NCBI RefSeq assembly: GCF_900111015.1
Contig: NZ_FOFS01000014.1
Span: 62,001 to 126,000, forward strand
Length of the DNA: 64,000 bases
Source: Solimonas aquatica
Lineage (GTDB): Bacteria > Pseudomonadota > Gammaproteobacteria > Nevskiales > Nevskiaceae
Direction: 5' to 3'
Shown here: piece by piece, positions 1 to 8,953 of the stretch
How the letters are laid out: the number at the start of each line of letters is the position of its first letter
How positions within the stretch are numbered: the first letter of the stretch is position 1
Notes under the pieces: model-generated
Told to the model about the DNA's origin: nothing
The model's input: only the letters and a program-made list of their open reading frames with translations
The model's database searches: none
Position numbers and translations under genes: made by a program

Positions 1-105
1 CACCGAGAGAATCGCGTTGAGTCCGTAGTAGCAGAAGCGCTCCGCGAACTCGTTGGCCACGATGTAGGGAATGCCCGGCGGCATGCGGGCATGATCGTGA
101 TTCAC
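1..105 (-). CDS. POT/PTR-family peptide transporter, N-terminus only
   Basis: Only the first 35 codons lie in the window; the rest runs off its left edge. The visible peptide has the order I-P-Y-I-V-x-N-E-F-x-E-R-F-x-Y-Y-G, the first-helix signature (ExxERFxYYG) of proton-coupled oligopeptide transporters in the inner membrane. A GTG at 105 is chosen because a GGAGAG Shine-Dalgarno lies 6 nt upstream; an in-frame ATG at 84 is the alternative. The gene is transcribed away from the neighbouring flavoprotein gene's 3' end, in the same direction. Substrate is unknown, but di- and tripeptides are usual for the family. Confidence 0.75.
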   Translation of the reverse strand, partial: MNHDHARMPPGIPYIVANEFAERFCYYGLNAILSV

Positions 106-154
106 GTCAGTCTCTCCGGCGTGCTGATCTTCCACGCCGGAGTTTACGCGGCGC

Positions 155-1627
155 TCAGGCCTTCGCCACGCGCAGCCCCGCCTGACGGCCGAAGAAAGTG
201 GCGTCGGCCAGCGACAGGCCCGAGCTGTAGCCGGCGCCCACCCGCGGCAAACCGGAGGTGGTGCGGCCCGCAGCGTAGAGGCCGGGAATCGCTTCACCGG
301 CGGCATCGAGCACCTCGCCCGTGGGTCGCGTGTGCAGACCGCCGAGCGTGAAGCTGGAATAGATGCAGTGGTCGATGCGCAGGTCCAGGGCCACGAACGG
401 CGGCTTGACCAGCGGCGTGAGCCAGCGCGCCTGCTTGTGGAACAGCGGATCTTCGCCACGGGCGGCGTGCTGGTTGTAGACCTGCACGGTGGTCTGCAGC
501 GCGCCCTGCGGCAGCTCCAGCTCGCGCTCCACTTCCTCCCAGCTCTCGCCGGCGGCGGCGATGCCGATCTTGGCAAACGGGCCCCATTCGGGCTCGGCGA
601 AGAAGCTGCTGTCGGCGAGCAGGAAGAAGCGCGTGCCCTCGTCCTGCAGAATCGCCTGACTCACGCGGCCGTGATAGCAGTCCTCGTTGATCAGACGCTG
701 GCCGCGTTCATTGATGATGATGCCCTTGATCAGATCCTGCGGCGGATACCAGGGGATGGTGACGAAGCCTTCATTCATGTGGATGGCATTGCCGCCCACG
801 CTCTGCCCCAGCTGGATGCCGGAGCCATCATCCACGGTGCCGATGGGCGTGTTGGCGCGCAGCAGCTTGGGCGCGTGCTGCTGCAGCATGGCCTTGTTCA
901 TGATGAAGCCGCCGGCGCACAGCACCACGCCCTTGCGCGCGCGGATGAAACGGTCTTCGTTGTTGCGTCGCGCCACCACGCCCAGCACGCGATTGTCGTC
1001 GTCGGCAATCAGGGCCTGCACGCGGCAGTCGTACTGCACGTCCACGCCGGATGCCTGCACGCGCTCGGCAAGGCGGTCCATCAGATACTTGCCGCCGCCC
1101 AGGCCCATCCACTGCGGCGTGTGGCCGCGCGGGCAGGGCCGGGCCTTGTCGATGAAGGGCCAGGCCTCTTCGCTGCCGCTCCAGATCAGGCAGTCATCGG
1201 TGAAGGGCTCGATGATGCGTGTGGCGATAAAGGAGTTCTTGTAGACCACGCCCTGCGCCTGCAGCCATTCGAAATGCTTCAGGCTGTTGTCGGCATAGAG
1301 CCGGCACTTGGCGGCGTCGGCATCGCTGCCGCCGGCCAGCAGCAGGTACTGATACAAATCTTCCGTGTCGTCGCTGAAGCCGGCTTCGCGCTGGATCGGC
1401 GTGCCGCCATTGCCGCCCAGGTAGATCTCGCCGCCGGACAGCGCCGAGGTGCCGCCGTGTCCGGATGCGGCTTCCAGCAGGCAGACCTGGGCGCCCGCCC
1501 CGGCGGCTTCGATCGCGGCGCTGGCGCCGGCCGCGCCAAAGCCCACGATCAGCACCTCGGTTTCCAGATCCCAGCGCGGCACTTGCGAGAGGCGGCAGGG
1601 ACGGTGACGGGAATACGGGGCGCTCAT
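155..1627 (-). CDS. FAD-dependent 3-oxosteroid dehydrogenase-like flavoprotein
   Basis: A 490-residue FAD_binding_2 (fumarate reductase/ketosteroid dehydrogenase) protein. A Rossmann motif GxGxxG is at residues 29-34, followed by the FAD acidic region and a Gly/Ser-rich stretch (GGTSALSGG). The C-terminus has the second FAD-contact region (GLYAAGR ... GYSSGLSLADATFFGR). Length near 490 fits 3-oxo-5-alpha-steroid 4-dehydrogenases (Kst4D/TesI type) better than the longer delta-1 KstD enzymes, but substrate cannot be fixed by eye. An AAGGAG site supports the start. It follows the sterol desaturase-family gene on the same strand 97 bp downstream, and the meta-cleavage genes nearby favour a steroid role. 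Urocanate/fumarate reductase-like activity is the main alternative. Confidence 0.8.
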   Translation of the reverse strand: MSAPYSRHRPCRLSQVPRWDLETEVLIVGFGAAGASAAIEAAGAGAQVCLLEAASGHGGTSALSGGEIYLGGNGGTPIQREAGFSDDTEDLYQYLLLAGGSDADAAKCRLYADNSLKHFEWLQAQGVVYKNSFIATRIIEPFTDDCLIWSGSEEAWPFIDKARPCPRGHTPQWMGLGGGKYLMDRLAERVQASGVDVQYDCRVQALIADDDNRVLGVVARRNNEDRFIRARKGVVLCAGGFIMNKAMLQQHAPKLLRANTPIGTVDDGSGIQLGQSVGGNAIHMNEGFVTIPWYPPQDLIKGIIINERGQRLINEDCYHGRVSQAILQDEGTRFFLLADSSFFAEPEWGPFAKIGIAAAGESWEEVERELELPQGALQTTVQVYNQHAARGEDPLFHKQARWLTPLVKPPFVALDLRIDHCIYSSFTLGGLHTRPTGEVLDAAGEAIPGLYAAGRTTSGLPRVGAGYSSGLSLADATFFGRQAGLRVAKA

Positions 1628-1724
1628 GGCCGCTCCTTGAACGAGGCTGTTCGGGTGGAAGATCGATGCCAGCGCACACTAGACGGCCGCGTGCACGCTT
1701 CCCTCCCCCGCATGGATGAGCTTT

Positions 1725-2612
1725 TCAGCCGCTGCCGAGCAGGCTCCGGTTGCGGCGCAGCGGATACTCGTGCTCCACCCAGTCCGGATGGCGCCAGAGG
1801 ATGCGCGGATCGCGGCAGGTCCAGACATCGCGCCACATCGCAAACCACTCATCCAGGTTCAGGCGCAGCGGATTGAGCGTGCGCGGCTGCCGGTGGCCGA
1901 TGCCGTAGACGATGGGGCCGGCATCGCGCTCATCGACAAAGGTGCCGAACAGACGGTCCCAGATGATCAGCACGCCGCCGAAGTTGGTATCGATCTGTCC
2001 GGGGTTGCGGCCGTGATGCACGCGATGGTGCGAGGGCGTGTTGAAGATCGCCTCGTACCAGCGCGGCAGGCGCTGCACGACCTCGGTGTGGATGAAGAAC
2101 TGGTAGAACAGGTTCAGCTCGATGGCCACCACCACCGACATCTTGTCGAAGCCGATCAGCGCCAGCGGCAGCCACCAGAGTATCGCCAGGCCGGACAGAT
2201 CGAAGAGGAAGTTCTGGCGCAGCGCCGTGGACAGATTGAAGCGCTCGGAGCTGTGGTGCGTGACATGCGAGCACCAGCCGTAGCGCAGCTTGTGCATCAG
2301 AAAGTGCAGCACGTAAAACAGAAAGTCGGTGGCCAGGAACAGCAGCACGATGCCCAGCAGCCGGCTCTCGGGCTGATATTGCAGGCCGAACTGCCGCACG
2401 CTGTCGTAGAAGCGGGTGACCAACACCGCCACCACCACGCCATCGCACATCTTGTAGAGAAAGCCGGTGCTGATATTGGCCAGGGTCTCGCGCAGCTCAT
2501 AGGCCTGCGGCCGCTGCCGCCGCAGCCAGTAAGCGCGCTCCAGCGCGATCACGCCCAGAAAGGCGATGCCGGCGTACAACACGAATTGCAGGGCGTGCAG
2601 GATGTCTTGCAT
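1725..2612 (-). CDS. Sterol desaturase / fatty acid hydroxylase superfamily protein
   Basis: A 295-residue integral membrane di-iron protein. Hydrophobic helices occupy the N-terminal half. The diagnostic histidine clusters are present: HFLMH, then HVTHH, a later single His region, and HHRVHHG, matching the eight-His metal ligand pattern of the fatty acid hydroxylase superfamily (HxxxH, HxxHH, HxxHH). Members hydroxylate or desaturate sterols, fatty acids or carotenoids at the membrane. It sits just upstream of the FAD 3-oxosteroid dehydrogenase-like gene, probably co-transcribed, and is divergent from an AraC-type regulator, so a sterol or steroid substrate is plausible but unproven. Confidence 0.85.
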   Translation of the reverse strand: MQDILHALQFVLYAGIAFLGVIALERAYWLRRQRPQAYELRETLANISTGFLYKMCDGVVVAVLVTRFYDSVRQFGLQYQPESRLLGIVLLFLATDFLFYVLHFLMHKLRYGWCSHVTHHSSERFNLSTALRQNFLFDLSGLAILWWLPLALIGFDKMSVVVAIELNLFYQFFIHTEVVQRLPRWYEAIFNTPSHHRVHHGRNPGQIDTNFGGVLIIWDRLFGTFVDERDAGPIVYGIGHRQPRTLNPLRLNLDEWFAMWRDVWTCRDPRILWRHPDWVEHEYPLRRNRSLLGSG

Positions 2613-2713
2613 GAGGAGCGCTCCACGGGCGGTCGAGGCGGCTCACTGTAGTGACGGCGCTGCGGTTCTGATCGACAATCCATGACGTCGATTTACCAAT
2701 TTACGACAAGGCG

Positions 2714-3709
2714 ATGAGCTTCCTGATCCGTGTCACCGGCGCCTGGACGCAGCTGCTGAGCGACTGGCTGGACCGCGAGGCCCTGGCGGCGCCGGCGATC
2801 CGGGGCCAGCTGGCCACCTACGCGCCCGACGATGTGCTGCCGATCCAGGACTGGCATCGCCTGCTGGCGCAGGCCTGCGCGCTGCGCCCCGAACTGGCGG
2901 CACCGGGGCTGGCCATCGGCGCCGGGGTGCAGCCGCGGCATGTCGGCGTGCTGGGCTATCTGGTGCTGGCCTGCGCCAACCTGGGCGAGGCGATGCTGGC
3001 CTATCAGCGCTACGAGCGCCTGTTCTACGGCCTCAGCCTGGTCGAGGTCCGCGCCGAGGGCGCGTCGATGAGTCTGCGCTGGCCGCCGACCCAGGCGGCG
3101 GCGATTGCCGATGAAACCGCGATTGCCGCGCTGGTGACCTTCCTGCGCCGGCAGCTGGATCGTCCCGCCGGCCCGGAGCGCGTCGGCTTTCTGCATGGCG
3201 CCGATGCCGCGCATGCCCGTGCCTGCGAAGACTTCTTCGGCTGCCCGGTGGACTTCGGCAGCAGCCACACCGAGGTGCGCTTTCCCAAGGCCTATCTGGG
3301 CATCAGCATGCCGCAGCACGAGCCGGGACTGCGCGCCCTGCTCGACCGTCAGGCGCAGGCCCTGCTGGAAGCCTTGCCGGAGCCCGGCGACTTCGATCGC
3401 GCCGTGCAGCAGGTGCTGCTGCGGCAGCTGCCGGAGGGCGAGGTGAACATCGAGCGTGTGGCTGCGGCCCTGCATCAGTCGGCGCGCACCCTGCAGCGGC
3501 GCCTGGAACGCACTGGCCTGAGCTGGCAGCAGCTGCTGGACCGCACCCGCGAACAGCTGGCGCGGCAATATCTGGAGGATCGCGGTCTGAGCCTGGCGGA
3601 GATCGCCCTGCTGCTGGGCTATGCGGAACAGAGCGCGTTCACACGCGCCTTCCGCCGCTGGACCGGGCGGACGCCGCGCGCCTTCCGTCAGCGCCAGCGG
3701 CCGGGCTGA
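2714..3709 (+). CDS. AraC-family transcriptional regulator (Arabinose_bd/OruR type)
   Basis: A 331-residue regulator. Residues about 15-190 match the AraC effector-binding domain of the OruR/ArgR/'Arabinose_bd' group, with the typical GYLVLACANLGEAM segment. The C-terminal ~100 residues form the double helix-turn-helix AraC DNA-binding domain, ending in the hallmark LGYAEQSAFTRAFRRWTGRTPRAFR. It is transcribed divergently from the sterol desaturase-family gene across a 101-bp gap, so it most likely controls that gene and the flavoprotein behind it. Its inducer is unknown; hydrophobic substrates such as fatty acids or sterols are common for this group. Confidence 0.9.
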   Translation: MSFLIRVTGAWTQLLSDWLDREALAAPAIRGQLATYAPDDVLPIQDWHRLLAQACALRPELAAPGLAIGAGVQPRHVGVLGYLVLACANLGEAMLAYQRYERLFYGLSLVEVRAEGASMSLRWPPTQAAAIADETAIAALVTFLRRQLDRPAGPERVGFLHGADAAHARACEDFFGCPVDFGSSHTEVRFPKAYLGISMPQHEPGLRALLDRQAQALLEALPEPGDFDRAVQQVLLRQLPEGEVNIERVAAALHQSARTLQRRLERTGLSWQQLLDRTREQLARQYLEDRGLSLAEIALLLGYAEQSAFTRAFRRWTGRTPRAFRQRQRPG

Positions 3710-3712
3710 AAC

Positions 3713-4480
3713 TCAGGCCTGGTGGCGGGCGTTGCCGGCATCCAGAAACGCCGGCCGTTCACCGCCGCCGTGCAGCGTCAGATTGCTGCCGGAGAGATAG
3801 GCCGCCGTCGCCGAGCACACCCACACGCAGGTCTCGCCGATCTCGCGCGGCATGGCCAGACGCCCGGCGGGCACGGTGTGCGCCACGGCGGCGATGCCGG
3901 CCTCGTCGCCGTAATGCAGATGCGCCTGCTCGGTGAGCACCATGCCCGGACTCACCGCCACCACGCGCACCTTCGGCGCCCATTCCACGGCCAGCGATTG
4001 CGTGAGACTCAGGATGCCGGCCTTGGCCGCGCCGTAGGCGGCGGTGCCCGGCGAGGCACGCAGCGCGCTGACGCTGCCGATGAACACGATCACGCCGCCG
4101 CCGTCCTGCTGCTGCATCAGGGCATTGGCCTGCTGCGCCAGATGCAGGGGCGCAATCAGGTTCAGCTGCAGGATCTTTTCATGCAGGCGCGGCGAGGCGT
4201 TTGCGGCCAGCGCATACGGTGCGCCGCCGGCATTGTTGACCAGCACATCGAGCCGCCCGCAGCGGTTCCGGATTTCGGCGAACAGGGCGTCGATGGCGGC
4301 GGAGTCGCGCACATCGGCGGCAATGAACTCGGCGCTGCGGCCCTCCACGCCGGGCAGCTGCGCCGGCGCCTCGCGGCCGCAGACCAGCACGCGATCACCC
4401 GCGGCGAGAAAAGCCTCGCTGATGCCACGTCCCACGCCCTTGGCGCCGCCGGTCACCAGCACTACGCGCTGCTTGTCCAC
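3713..4480 (-). CDS. SDR-family NAD(P)-dependent oxidoreductase
   Basis: A 255-residue classical short-chain dehydrogenase. The cofactor motif TGGAKGVG spans residues 10-17, NNAG is at 82-85, and the catalytic set is Ser138 (or Ser136), Tyr149 and Lys153 in YGAAK. The reading frame is open further upstream, but GTG at 4480 is chosen because GGAG lies 5 nt upstream and the protein then begins directly before the first beta strand. It is convergent with the AraC gene (3-bp gap) and divergent from the meta-cleavage operon. Likely a hydroxysteroid or hydroxyacyl dehydrogenase in the same pathway; substrate unknown. Confidence 0.85.
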   Translation of the reverse strand: MDKQRVVLVTGGAKGVGRGISEAFLAAGDRVLVCGREAPAQLPGVEGRSAEFIAADVRDSAAIDALFAEIRNRCGRLDVLVNNAGGAPYALAANASPRLHEKILQLNLIAPLHLAQQANALMQQQDGGGVIVFIGSVSALRASPGTAAYGAAKAGILSLTQSLAVEWAPKVRVVAVSPGMVLTEQAHLHYGDEAGIAAVAHTVPAGRLAMPREIGETCVWVCSATAAYLSGSNLTLHGGGERPAFLDAGNARHQA

Positions 4481-4614
4481 ACCTGCTCCATAAACCTGTC
4501 TGCCTGCCTGCATCCTAGGCCATTGGCGCCACTGCGGCTTTACTGCAAAAGGATGAAGCCGCAGCAGCGCCCAGCAGCGACCATGCAAGCTGTCCTTTTG
4601 CCGGCACATCCGCG

Positions 4615-5445
4615 ATGAGCAGCAAGCCCATACCCGAAGGCCATTACGCGCAGCTGGCGAACGGCTATCGCCTGCATTACCTGGACGAAGGCCAGGGTCC
4701 GGTGATCGTGTTCCTGCACGGCTCCGGCAATGGCGCCAGCGGCTATTCCAACTTCAAGCACAACTATCCGGCCCTGGTGCAGGCGGGCTATCGCTGCCTC
4801 GTGCTGGACATGATCGGCTTCGGCTACTCCGACAAGCCCACGGATGTGGAATACCCGCTGTCCTTCTTCGTAGAATGCCTGAAGCAGCTGCTCGACACGC
4901 TGAAGATTGCGCGCTGTACCCTGGTCGGCAATTCCCTGGGCGGCGCCGTGGCCCTGGGTTTCGCCCTGGATCATCCGGAGCAGACCGAGCGTCTGGTGCT
5001 GATGGCGCCGGGCGGGCTCAATGAGCTGCCGGAATATCTGGCCATGCCCGGCATGGCGATGATGTTCGGCCTGTTCAACAGCAGCGAGCCGGTGACCGAG
5101 GCGCGCATGAAGGACTTCTTCCGCAAGGCCTTCGTGGTCAATGGCGAATGCGTGGACGATGCCCTGGTGCATGAGCGCTTCGAGCTGATGAAGCTGCAGA
5201 ACCCGCAGGTGATGAAGACGCTCAAGGTGCCGAACCTGAGCGAGCGCCTGCACGAGATCCGCGTGCCGGTGCTGGCGCTCTGGGGTCTGAATGAAAACAT
5301 GATGCCGGAAAGCGGCATCCTGAAGCTGGCCAAGAACCTGCCGGACTGCCGCATGGTGCTGGTGCCGCAGTGCGGGCACTGGGTGATGATCGAGCATCGC
5401 GCGCTGTTCAATCGCACGGTGCTGGATTTCCTGCAGAACGGTTGA
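4615..5445 (+). CDS. Meta-cleavage product alpha/beta hydrolase (TesD/HsaD-like)
   Basis: A 276-residue alpha/beta hydrolase. The nucleophile elbow GNSLGG places Ser107, and CGHW places His255. The text around them (RLVLMAPGGL, QCGHWVMIEH) closely resembles HsaD/BphD C-C hydrolases, which split ring-cleavage products such as 4,5-9,10-diseco steroids into a dienoate and an acid. The acid-residue position (W-G-x-x-D in HsaD) reads WGLNE, so Glu227 replaces Asp. It is the first gene of a tight plus-strand run with hydratase, aldehyde dehydrogenase and aldolase genes, which confirms a meta-cleavage role. Steroid versus aromatic substrate is not settled by sequence alone. Confidence 0.87.
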   Translation: MSSKPIPEGHYAQLANGYRLHYLDEGQGPVIVFLHGSGNGASGYSNFKHNYPALVQAGYRCLVLDMIGFGYSDKPTDVEYPLSFFVECLKQLLDTLKIARCTLVGNSLGGAVALGFALDHPEQTERLVLMAPGGLNELPEYLAMPGMAMMFGLFNSSEPVTEARMKDFFRKAFVVNGECVDDALVHERFELMKLQNPQVMKTLKVPNLSERLHEIRVPVLALWGLNENMMPESGILKLAKNLPDCRMVLVPQCGHWVMIEHRALFNRTVLDFLQNG

Positions 5446-5451
5446 GCGCAC

Positions 5452-6249
5452 ATGGCCCTGCATCCGGATCGTATCCAGGCCCTGGGCGACGAGCTGTTCG
5501 CCGCGCTGCGTGAGCGGCGCACCCTGGCGCCGCTCACCGAGCGCGAAGCCGGCATCGACATCGACGATGCCTACCGCATCTCGCTGCGCCTGCTGCAGCG
5601 CCGCCAGGCGCAAGGCGAGCGCGTGATCGGCAAGAAGATCGGTGTCACCAGCAAGCCCGTGCAGGACATGCTGGGCGTGCATCAGCCGGACTTCGGCTTT
5701 CTCACCGACCGCATGCAGGTGAAGAGCGGCGCGGTGATCAGCATCGCCGGCAGCGGCCTGATCCAGCCGCGCGCCGAGGGCGAGATCGCCTTCGTGCTGA
5801 AGAAGGATCTGAAAGGTCCGGGCGTGAACGAGGATCAGGTGCTGGACGCCACCGACTACGTGCTGCCCTGCTTCGAGATCGTGGATTCGCGCATCGAGGA
5901 CTGGAAGATCAAGATCCAGGACACCGTGGCCGACAACGCCTCCTGCGGCGTGTTCGTGCTGGGTGAGGACCGCGTCAAACCGCATGCCCTGGATCTGGCG
6001 GCGGTGAAGATGGACATCCACAAGAACGGCGCGCACATCGCCTCGGGTCTGGGATCGGCGGTGCAGGGTCATCCCGCCACGGCAGTGGCCTGGCTCGCCA
6101 ACACGCTCGGTGCCTTCGGCATTCCGTTCCTGGCGGGCGAAATCATTCTCTCCGGTTCGCTGGCGCCGCTGCTGCCGGCGCTGCCCGGTGATCGTTTTGC
6201 CATGACGCTCGCCGGCATCGGCGAGGCGTGGATCGGCTTCGAGGCCTGA
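5452..6249 (+). CDS. 2-hydroxypenta/hexa-2,4-dienoate hydratase (TesE/HsaE/MhpD-like)
   Basis: A 265-residue member of the fumarylacetoacetate hydrolase-related hydratase family. The early motif [12 protein letters not shown] with LGV...PDFGFL, and the metal-binding acidic stretch PRAEGEIAF and CFEIVDSRI, are characteristic of 2-keto-4-pentenoate hydratases. The enzyme adds water to the enol released by the preceding hydrolase, giving 4-hydroxy-2-oxo acid for the aldolase. It starts 6 bp after the hydrolase stop codon, so the two are translationally linked. Length is normal for the family (about 260-270). Confidence 0.92.
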   Translation: MALHPDRIQALGDELFAALRERRTLAPLTEREAGIDIDDAYRISLRLLQRRQAQGERVIGKKIGVTSKPVQDMLGVHQPDFGFLTDRMQVKSGAVISIAGSGLIQPRAEGEIAFVLKKDLKGPGVNEDQVLDATDYVLPCFEIVDSRIEDWKIKIQDTVADNASCGVFVLGEDRVKPHALDLAAVKMDIHKNGAHIASGLGSAVQGHPATAVAWLANTLGAFGIPFLAGEIILSGSLAPLLPALPGDRFAMTLAGIGEAWIGFEA

Positions 6250-6260
6250 GTCATTCGCTC

Positions 6261-7145
6261 ATGAACAAGATCAAATGCGCCATCATCGGTCCCGGCAATA
6301 TCGGCACGGACCTGCTCTACAAGCTGCGCCGCTCGACGCTGCTGGAACCGGTGTGGATGGTGGGCGTGGACCCGGCTTCCGAGGGCCTGGCGCGGGCGCG
6401 CGAGTTCGGTTTGAAGACCACCGATCAAGGCGTGGACGGGTTGCTGCCGCATGTGAAAGCCGACGGCGTGCAGATCGCCTTCGATGCCACCTCGGCCTAT
6501 GTGCACAAGAGCAACTCCGACAAGCTCAATGCCCTGGGCGTGATGATGATCGATCTCACGCCGGCCGCCATCGGCCCGTACTGCGTGCCGCCGGTGAATC
6601 TGAAGAAGCATGCCGGCAAGCGCGAGATGAACGTGAACATGGTGACCTGCGGCGGGCAGGCCACCATTCCCATGGTCTACGCGGTGTCGCGCGTGCAGAA
6701 GGTGCGCTATGCCGAGATCGTCGCCACCGTCGCCAGCAAATCGGTGGGACCGGGCACGCGCAAGAACATCGATGAATTCACCCGCACCACGGCCGGCGCG
6801 GTGGCCAGCGTCGGCGGCGCGGACGAGGGCAAGGCGATCATCGTGATCAATCCCGCCGAGCCGCCGCTGATCATGCGCGACACCATCCACTGCCTCACCG
6901 TGGAGCCGCCCCGGCAAGAGGAGATCGAAGCCTCGGTGCGCGAGATGCTGGGCCAGGTGCAGCAATACGTGCCCGGCTACCGGCTCAAGAACGGCCCGGT
7001 GTTCGACGGCAATCGCGTCACCACCTTCATGGAAGTCGAAGGCCTGGGCGACTTCCTGCCCAAGTACGCCGGCAATCTCGACATCATGACCGCGAGTGCC
7101 ACGCGCACGGCGGAGATGTTTGCCGAAGAGATGATGAAGCGGTGA
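6261..7145 (+). CDS. Acylating acetaldehyde/propanal dehydrogenase (TesF/HsaG/MhpF-like)
   Basis: A 294-residue CoA-acylating aldehyde dehydrogenase. The NAD-binding motif GPGNIGTD is at residues 10-17 and the catalytic cysteine is Cys130 in MVTCGGQA. The tail ([11 protein letters not shown]) is typical. It converts acetaldehyde or propanal from the partner aldolase to acyl-CoA, with substrate channelling in the aldolase-dehydrogenase complex. The start ATG at 6261 is chosen because the conserved protein begins [10 protein letters not shown]; the open frame extends upstream without conservation. It lies 11 bp after the hydratase. Confidence 0.94.
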   Translation: MNKIKCAIIGPGNIGTDLLYKLRRSTLLEPVWMVGVDPASEGLARAREFGLKTTDQGVDGLLPHVKADGVQIAFDATSAYVHKSNSDKLNALGVMMIDLTPAAIGPYCVPPVNLKKHAGKREMNVNMVTCGGQATIPMVYAVSRVQKVRYAEIVATVASKSVGPGTRKNIDEFTRTTAGAVASVGGADEGKAIIVINPAEPPLIMRDTIHCLTVEPPRQEEIEASVREMLGQVQQYVPGYRLKNGPVFDGNRVTTFMEVEGLGDFLPKYAGNLDIMTASATRTAEMFAEEMMKR

Positions 7146-7154
7146 TTCGTGAAG

Positions 7155-7220
7155 GGTGACGGTGGTGGCGGTCGCGAAGAGACCGCTTTGCGAGCCACGA
7201 ATCACCCACCACCCGTCACG
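7155..7220. repeat. Imperfect inverted repeat with inner hairpin
   Basis: Between the dehydrogenase and aldolase genes, GGTGACGGTGGTGG (7155-7168) faces CCACCACCCGTCAC (7207-7220), with a smaller GGTC/GACC hairpin inside. It has no coding potential of its own. It could separate or stabilise parts of the operon mRNA, or be a remnant of a dispersed palindromic element. Confidence 0.55.
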
Positions 7221-7230
7221 CAGAGAAGCT

Positions 7231-7258
7231 TCCCTCTCCCCCGCGCGGGGGAGAGGGA
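7231..7258. repeat. CCCTCTCCC-type palindrome
   Basis: A perfect 14+14-bp palindrome centred at GCGC (left TCCCTCTCCCCCGC, right its complement). The same CCCTCTCCC/GGGAGAGGG core recurs at 55535-55575, so this is a dispersed intergenic palindrome family. It lies immediately upstream of the aldolase Shine-Dalgarno (AGGAG at 7268-7272). Confidence 0.75.
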
Positions 7259-7278
7259 GAACAAGTCAGGAGCGAACG

Positions 7279-8319
7279 ATGAATCTGCAAGGCATTCAGA
7301 TCAAGGTGCACGACATGTCGCTGCGCGACGGCATGCATCCCAAGCGCCACCAGATCACGGTGGCGCAGATGCAGTCCATCGCCAGGGGACTGGACGAGGC
7401 CGGCGTGCCGCTGATCGAGGTCACGCATGGTGACGGCCTGGGCGGCGCTTCGGTGAACTATGGTTTTCCCGCCGCCAGCGACGAGGAATATCTGCGTGCG
7501 GTGATTCCGCTCTTGAAGCGCGCCAAGGTCTCGGCCCTGCTGCTGCCGGGCATCGGCACCGTGGATCACTTGCGCATGGCCGCCGACTGCGGCGTGAGCA
7601 CCATCCGCGTCGCCACGCATTGCACCGAGGCCGATGTCTCCGAGCAGCACATCGCGCTGGGCCGCAAGATGGGCCTGGACACCGTGGGCTTTCTGATGAT
7701 GGCGCACATGATCGCGCCCGAGCCGCTGGTCGAGCAGGCGCTGCTGATGGAAAGCTACGGCGCCAACTGCCTCTACGTCACCGACTCGGCCGGCTACATG
7801 CTGCCGGATGATGTCACCGCGCGTATCCGCCTGCTGCGCGAGCGCTGCAAGCCGGAGACCGAAATCGGCTTTCACGGCCACCACAATCTGGCCATGGGTG
7901 TCGCCAATTCCATCGCGGCGGTGGCGGCGGGCGCGCGGCGCATCGACTGCGCCTGCGGCGGCATGGGTGCCGGTGCCGGCAACACGCCGCTGGAAGTGTT
8001 CGTGGCGGTCTGCAATCGCATGGGCATCGACACCGGCGTGGACGTGTTCAAGGTCAGCGATGTCGCCGAGGACCTGGTCACGCCGATACTGGATTTTCCG
8101 GTGCGCATCGACCGCAATGCCCTGACCCTGGGCTATGCCGGCGTGTACTCGTCCTTCCTGCTGTTCGCCAAGCGCGCGCAGGAAAAGTACGGCATCCCGG
8201 CGCGCGAGCTGCTGCTGGAGCTGGGCCGTCGCAAGATGGTCGGCGGTCAGGAAGACATGATCGAAGACACCGCCCTGACCCTGGCGCGGGAGCGCGGCCT
8301 GCTCGCCACCCGGGCTTGA
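7279..8319 (+). CDS. 4-hydroxy-2-oxovalerate aldolase (TesG/HsaF/MhpE-like)
   Basis: A 346-residue DRE-TIM-type class II aldolase. The N-terminal motif [11 protein letters not shown] supplies Arg16, Asp17 and His20, the catalytic/metal residues. The second metal motif [13 protein letters not shown] and the DmpG/BphI communication domain (C-terminal ~70 residues) follow. It cleaves 4-hydroxy-2-oxo acids to pyruvate plus acetaldehyde or propanal. The ATG at 7279 follows AGGAG by 6 nt; the upstream open frame is intergenic repeat. It pairs with the acylating dehydrogenase gene 133 bp upstream, forming the usual bifunctional complex. Confidence 0.94.
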   Translation: MNLQGIQIKVHDMSLRDGMHPKRHQITVAQMQSIARGLDEAGVPLIEVTHGDGLGGASVNYGFPAASDEEYLRAVIPLLKRAKVSALLLPGIGTVDHLRMAADCGVSTIRVATHCTEADVSEQHIALGRKMGLDTVGFLMMAHMIAPEPLVEQALLMESYGANCLYVTDSAGYMLPDDVTARIRLLRERCKPETEIGFHGHHNLAMGVANSIAAVAAGARRIDCACGGMGAGAGNTPLEVFVAVCNRMGIDTGVDVFKVSDVAEDLVTPILDFPVRIDRNALTLGYAGVYSSFLLFAKRAQEKYGIPARELLLELGRRKMVGGQEDMIEDTALTLARERGLLATRA

Positions 8320-8353
8320 TCTGCTTCGCGCATGGCCTGAAGCTTGGCAGGTC

Positions 8354-8947
8354 ATGCGCGAGACCTCCGACATCCCGATCTTCCCCCTGAGCAACACCCT
8401 GTTTCCCGGGGGGCGGCTGGCGCTGCGCGTCTTCGAGCCGCGCTACGTGGAGATGACACGGCACTGCCTGCGCGAGGACAGCGTGTTCGGCGTGAGCCTG
8501 ATTCAGGCCGGCTTCGAAGTCGGCACGCCGGCGGTGCCCTGTCTCGTCGGCTGCAGCGCGCGCATCGTCGATGCGCAGGAAACCGCACCGAATCGCTACA
8601 CCCTGACCTGTGTGGGCGAGCGGCGCTTCCGCATCCTTGAACGCTGGAACAGCGACAGCGGACTGATCCGCGCGCAGCTGCAATGGCTGCCGAAACTGCG
8701 CAGCCAGGCGCTGGCGCCGCGCTATGCCGGGCTTGCCGCCATCCTGCAGCGTGTCGCGCGCGAGCTGGGCGCGCAGGCTTTCACCAGCTCGGTGCAGAGC
8801 GATGACGCCGCCTGGGTGGCGCAGCGCATGGCGGAGCTGCTGCCGGTGACGCCCGAGCAGCGGCAGCGCTGGCTGGAGATGGACGAGGTCGGCGCGATTC
8901 TGGATCAGCAGCTGGACGTGCTGGGCGGACTGCACGAGACGTTCTGA
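8354..8947 (+). CDS. Lon N-terminal (substrate-binding) domain protein
   Basis: A 197-residue stand-alone Lon substrate-binding domain protein. It opens with the canonical IPIFPLxNTLFPGGRLALRVFEPRY, and has no AAA+ or protease part. Such free-standing LON-N proteins are common in proteobacteria; their role is not established, though protein binding is assumed. Length is typical. It is followed 6 bp later by the start of the disrupted TfoX-N gene. Confidence 0.88.
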   Translation: MRETSDIPIFPLSNTLFPGGRLALRVFEPRYVEMTRHCLREDSVFGVSLIQAGFEVGTPAVPCLVGCSARIVDAQETAPNRYTLTCVGERRFRILERWNSDSGLIRAQLQWLPKLRSQALAPRYAGLAAILQRVARELGAQAFTSSVQSDDAAWVAQRMAELLPVTPEQRQRWLEMDEVGAILDQQLDVLGGLHETF

Positions 8948-8953
8948 TCGGCC

